Below, piece by piece: positions 25,444-26,009 of a stretch of 26,009 nt of DNA (position 1 is its first letter; each line of letters starts with the position of its first letter). The position numbers and the translations under genes are program-made. Location of the stretch: the NCBI GenBank assembly GCA_016935955.1, contig JAFGPY010000440.1, positions 1 to 26,009 on the forward strand, written 5' to 3'. The notes beneath the pieces are model-generated. The model ran no database searches. It saw only the letters and a program-made list of their open reading frames with translations, and was not told where the DNA came from. This stretch comes from Planctomycetota bacterium (lineage in GTDB: Bacteria > Planctomycetota > Phycisphaerae > FEN-1346 > JAACEH01).

Positions 25444-26009
25444 ATGAACGGCGACATGGGGCGAACTGGCACGGTGCGTGTGGCGATCATGGCGATGGCG
25501 GTCGGCCTGGCGATCCTGGCGGGGTTTGCGGCCTGGGGCCCGCTGCACGTTGCGGCGGCGCCTGACGATGCCGGTGGCGACCGGGCGGCGCTCCGCGACG
25601 ACGAGGCCGAAGCCAAGCGCATGGAGATGCTCGTCAAGGACGTCACGCAGGGGGCCCTGCGCGTGGTCAAGGACGGCGGCGAGGTGGTCGAGTGCCCGCT
25701 CAAGCATACCGACGTCAAGGCCGAGGTCTCAGGCTTCATCGCCCGGGTCAAGGTCACCCAGACGTTCTTCAACCCGCTGGACGAGAAGATCGAGGCCGTG
25801 TACGTTTTTCCCCTGCCGCATCAGGCGGCCGTGGACGACATGACGATGGTCTACAGCAGCGGCCGTCGGATCGTCGGCGTGATCCGCCGCCGCGAGGAAG
25901 CCCGCGCCATCTACGAGCAGGCCATCGCCCAGGGCGCCACGGCGGCGCTGCTGGAGCAGGAGCGGCCGAACATCTTCACGCAGACCGTCGGCAACATCAA
26001 ACCCAAGGA
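25444..26009 (+). CDS. VIT domain protein (probable VIT-VWA protein; 3' end outside window)
   Basis: The ATG at 25444 follows TTGGAGG at good distance. About 188 residues are visible. A hydrophobic N-terminal segment (VAIMAMAVGLAILAGFAAWG) is a signal peptide or membrane anchor. From about residue 75 the sequence follows the VIT domain closely: VSGFIARVKVTQTFFNPLDE, then VYVFPLPHQAAVDDM, ARAIYEQA and LLEQERPNIFTQTVGNI. In bacteria VIT domains are usually followed by a von Willebrand A domain, which would lie beyond the edge. The family is common in Planctomycetota and is expected at the envelope, for adhesion or assembly. Confidence 0.87.
   Translation, partial: MNGDMGRTGTVRVAIMAMAVGLAILAGFAAWGPLHVAAAPDDAGGDRAALRDDEAEAKRMEMLVKDVTQGALRVVKDGGEVVECPLKHTDVKAEVSGFIARVKVTQTFFNPLDEKIEAVYVFPLPHQAAVDDMTMVYSSGRRIVGVIRRREEARAIYEQAIAQGATAALLEQERPNIFTQTVGNIKPK

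Overview
The window comes from a G+C-rich bacterium that looks like a member of the Planctomycetota, most like a Phycisphaerae-type lineage. This is inferred from gene content only: an STN/secretin-like exported protein, a protein joining a C39-like domain to DUF1573, a VIT-domain protein, tandem SIS proteins, a large exported GH123/DUF4091-like protein, and the order dnaA-dnaN-dciA-gyrB. A corrinoid/CODH-type [4Fe-4S] motif hints at anaerobic metabolism. No rRNA or tRNA gene and no CRISPR array was seen.

Layout. Positions 1-4121 are read leftward: a DUF4143 ATPase (2619-4121), an exported DUF6263-like protein (1532-2563) and the start of an STN-domain protein that runs off the left edge (1-1268). 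Positions 4290-10212 hold the replication block on the + strand: dnaA, a candidate oriC in the dnaA-dnaN gap with one perfect DnaA box, dnaN, dciA (DUF721) and gyrB. A type II restriction-modification pair (TSPPY-type methyltransferase plus PaeR7I/XhoI-family endonuclease, 10228-11975) follows gyrB with almost no gap. An exported CocE/S15-type hydrolase comes next (12096-13940).

Positions 14248-16747 hold a compact three-gene unit: a soluble ABC ATPase, a Cys-rich HypB/UreG-like P-loop protein that overlaps it by 4 nt, and a Cys-rich protein with a CFeSP/RnfB-type [4Fe-4S] motif. A perfect 9-bp inverted repeat lies upstream. I interpret it as a metallocentre or corrinoid maturation/activation module that I cannot match to a described system. 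Palindromic intergenic DNA lies on both sides.

Positions 16933-18970 (-) hold two adjacent SIS-type (COG4821-like) genes. Positions 19161-22217 (+) hold a 14-cysteine small exported protein followed by a 789-aa membrane protein with a C39-like papain-fold domain and a DUF1573 domain. Positions 22351-25101 (-) hold the exported GH123/DUF4091-like protein, and 25444 to the right edge the start of a VIT-domain protein.

The replication genes are a conserved core. The ATPase, the R-M pair and the C39/DUF1573 gene look less G+C-rich by eye and are probably accessory. The best candidates for something undescribed are the ABC/GTPase/Fe-S unit and the Cys-rich protein next to the C39-DUF1573 fusion.
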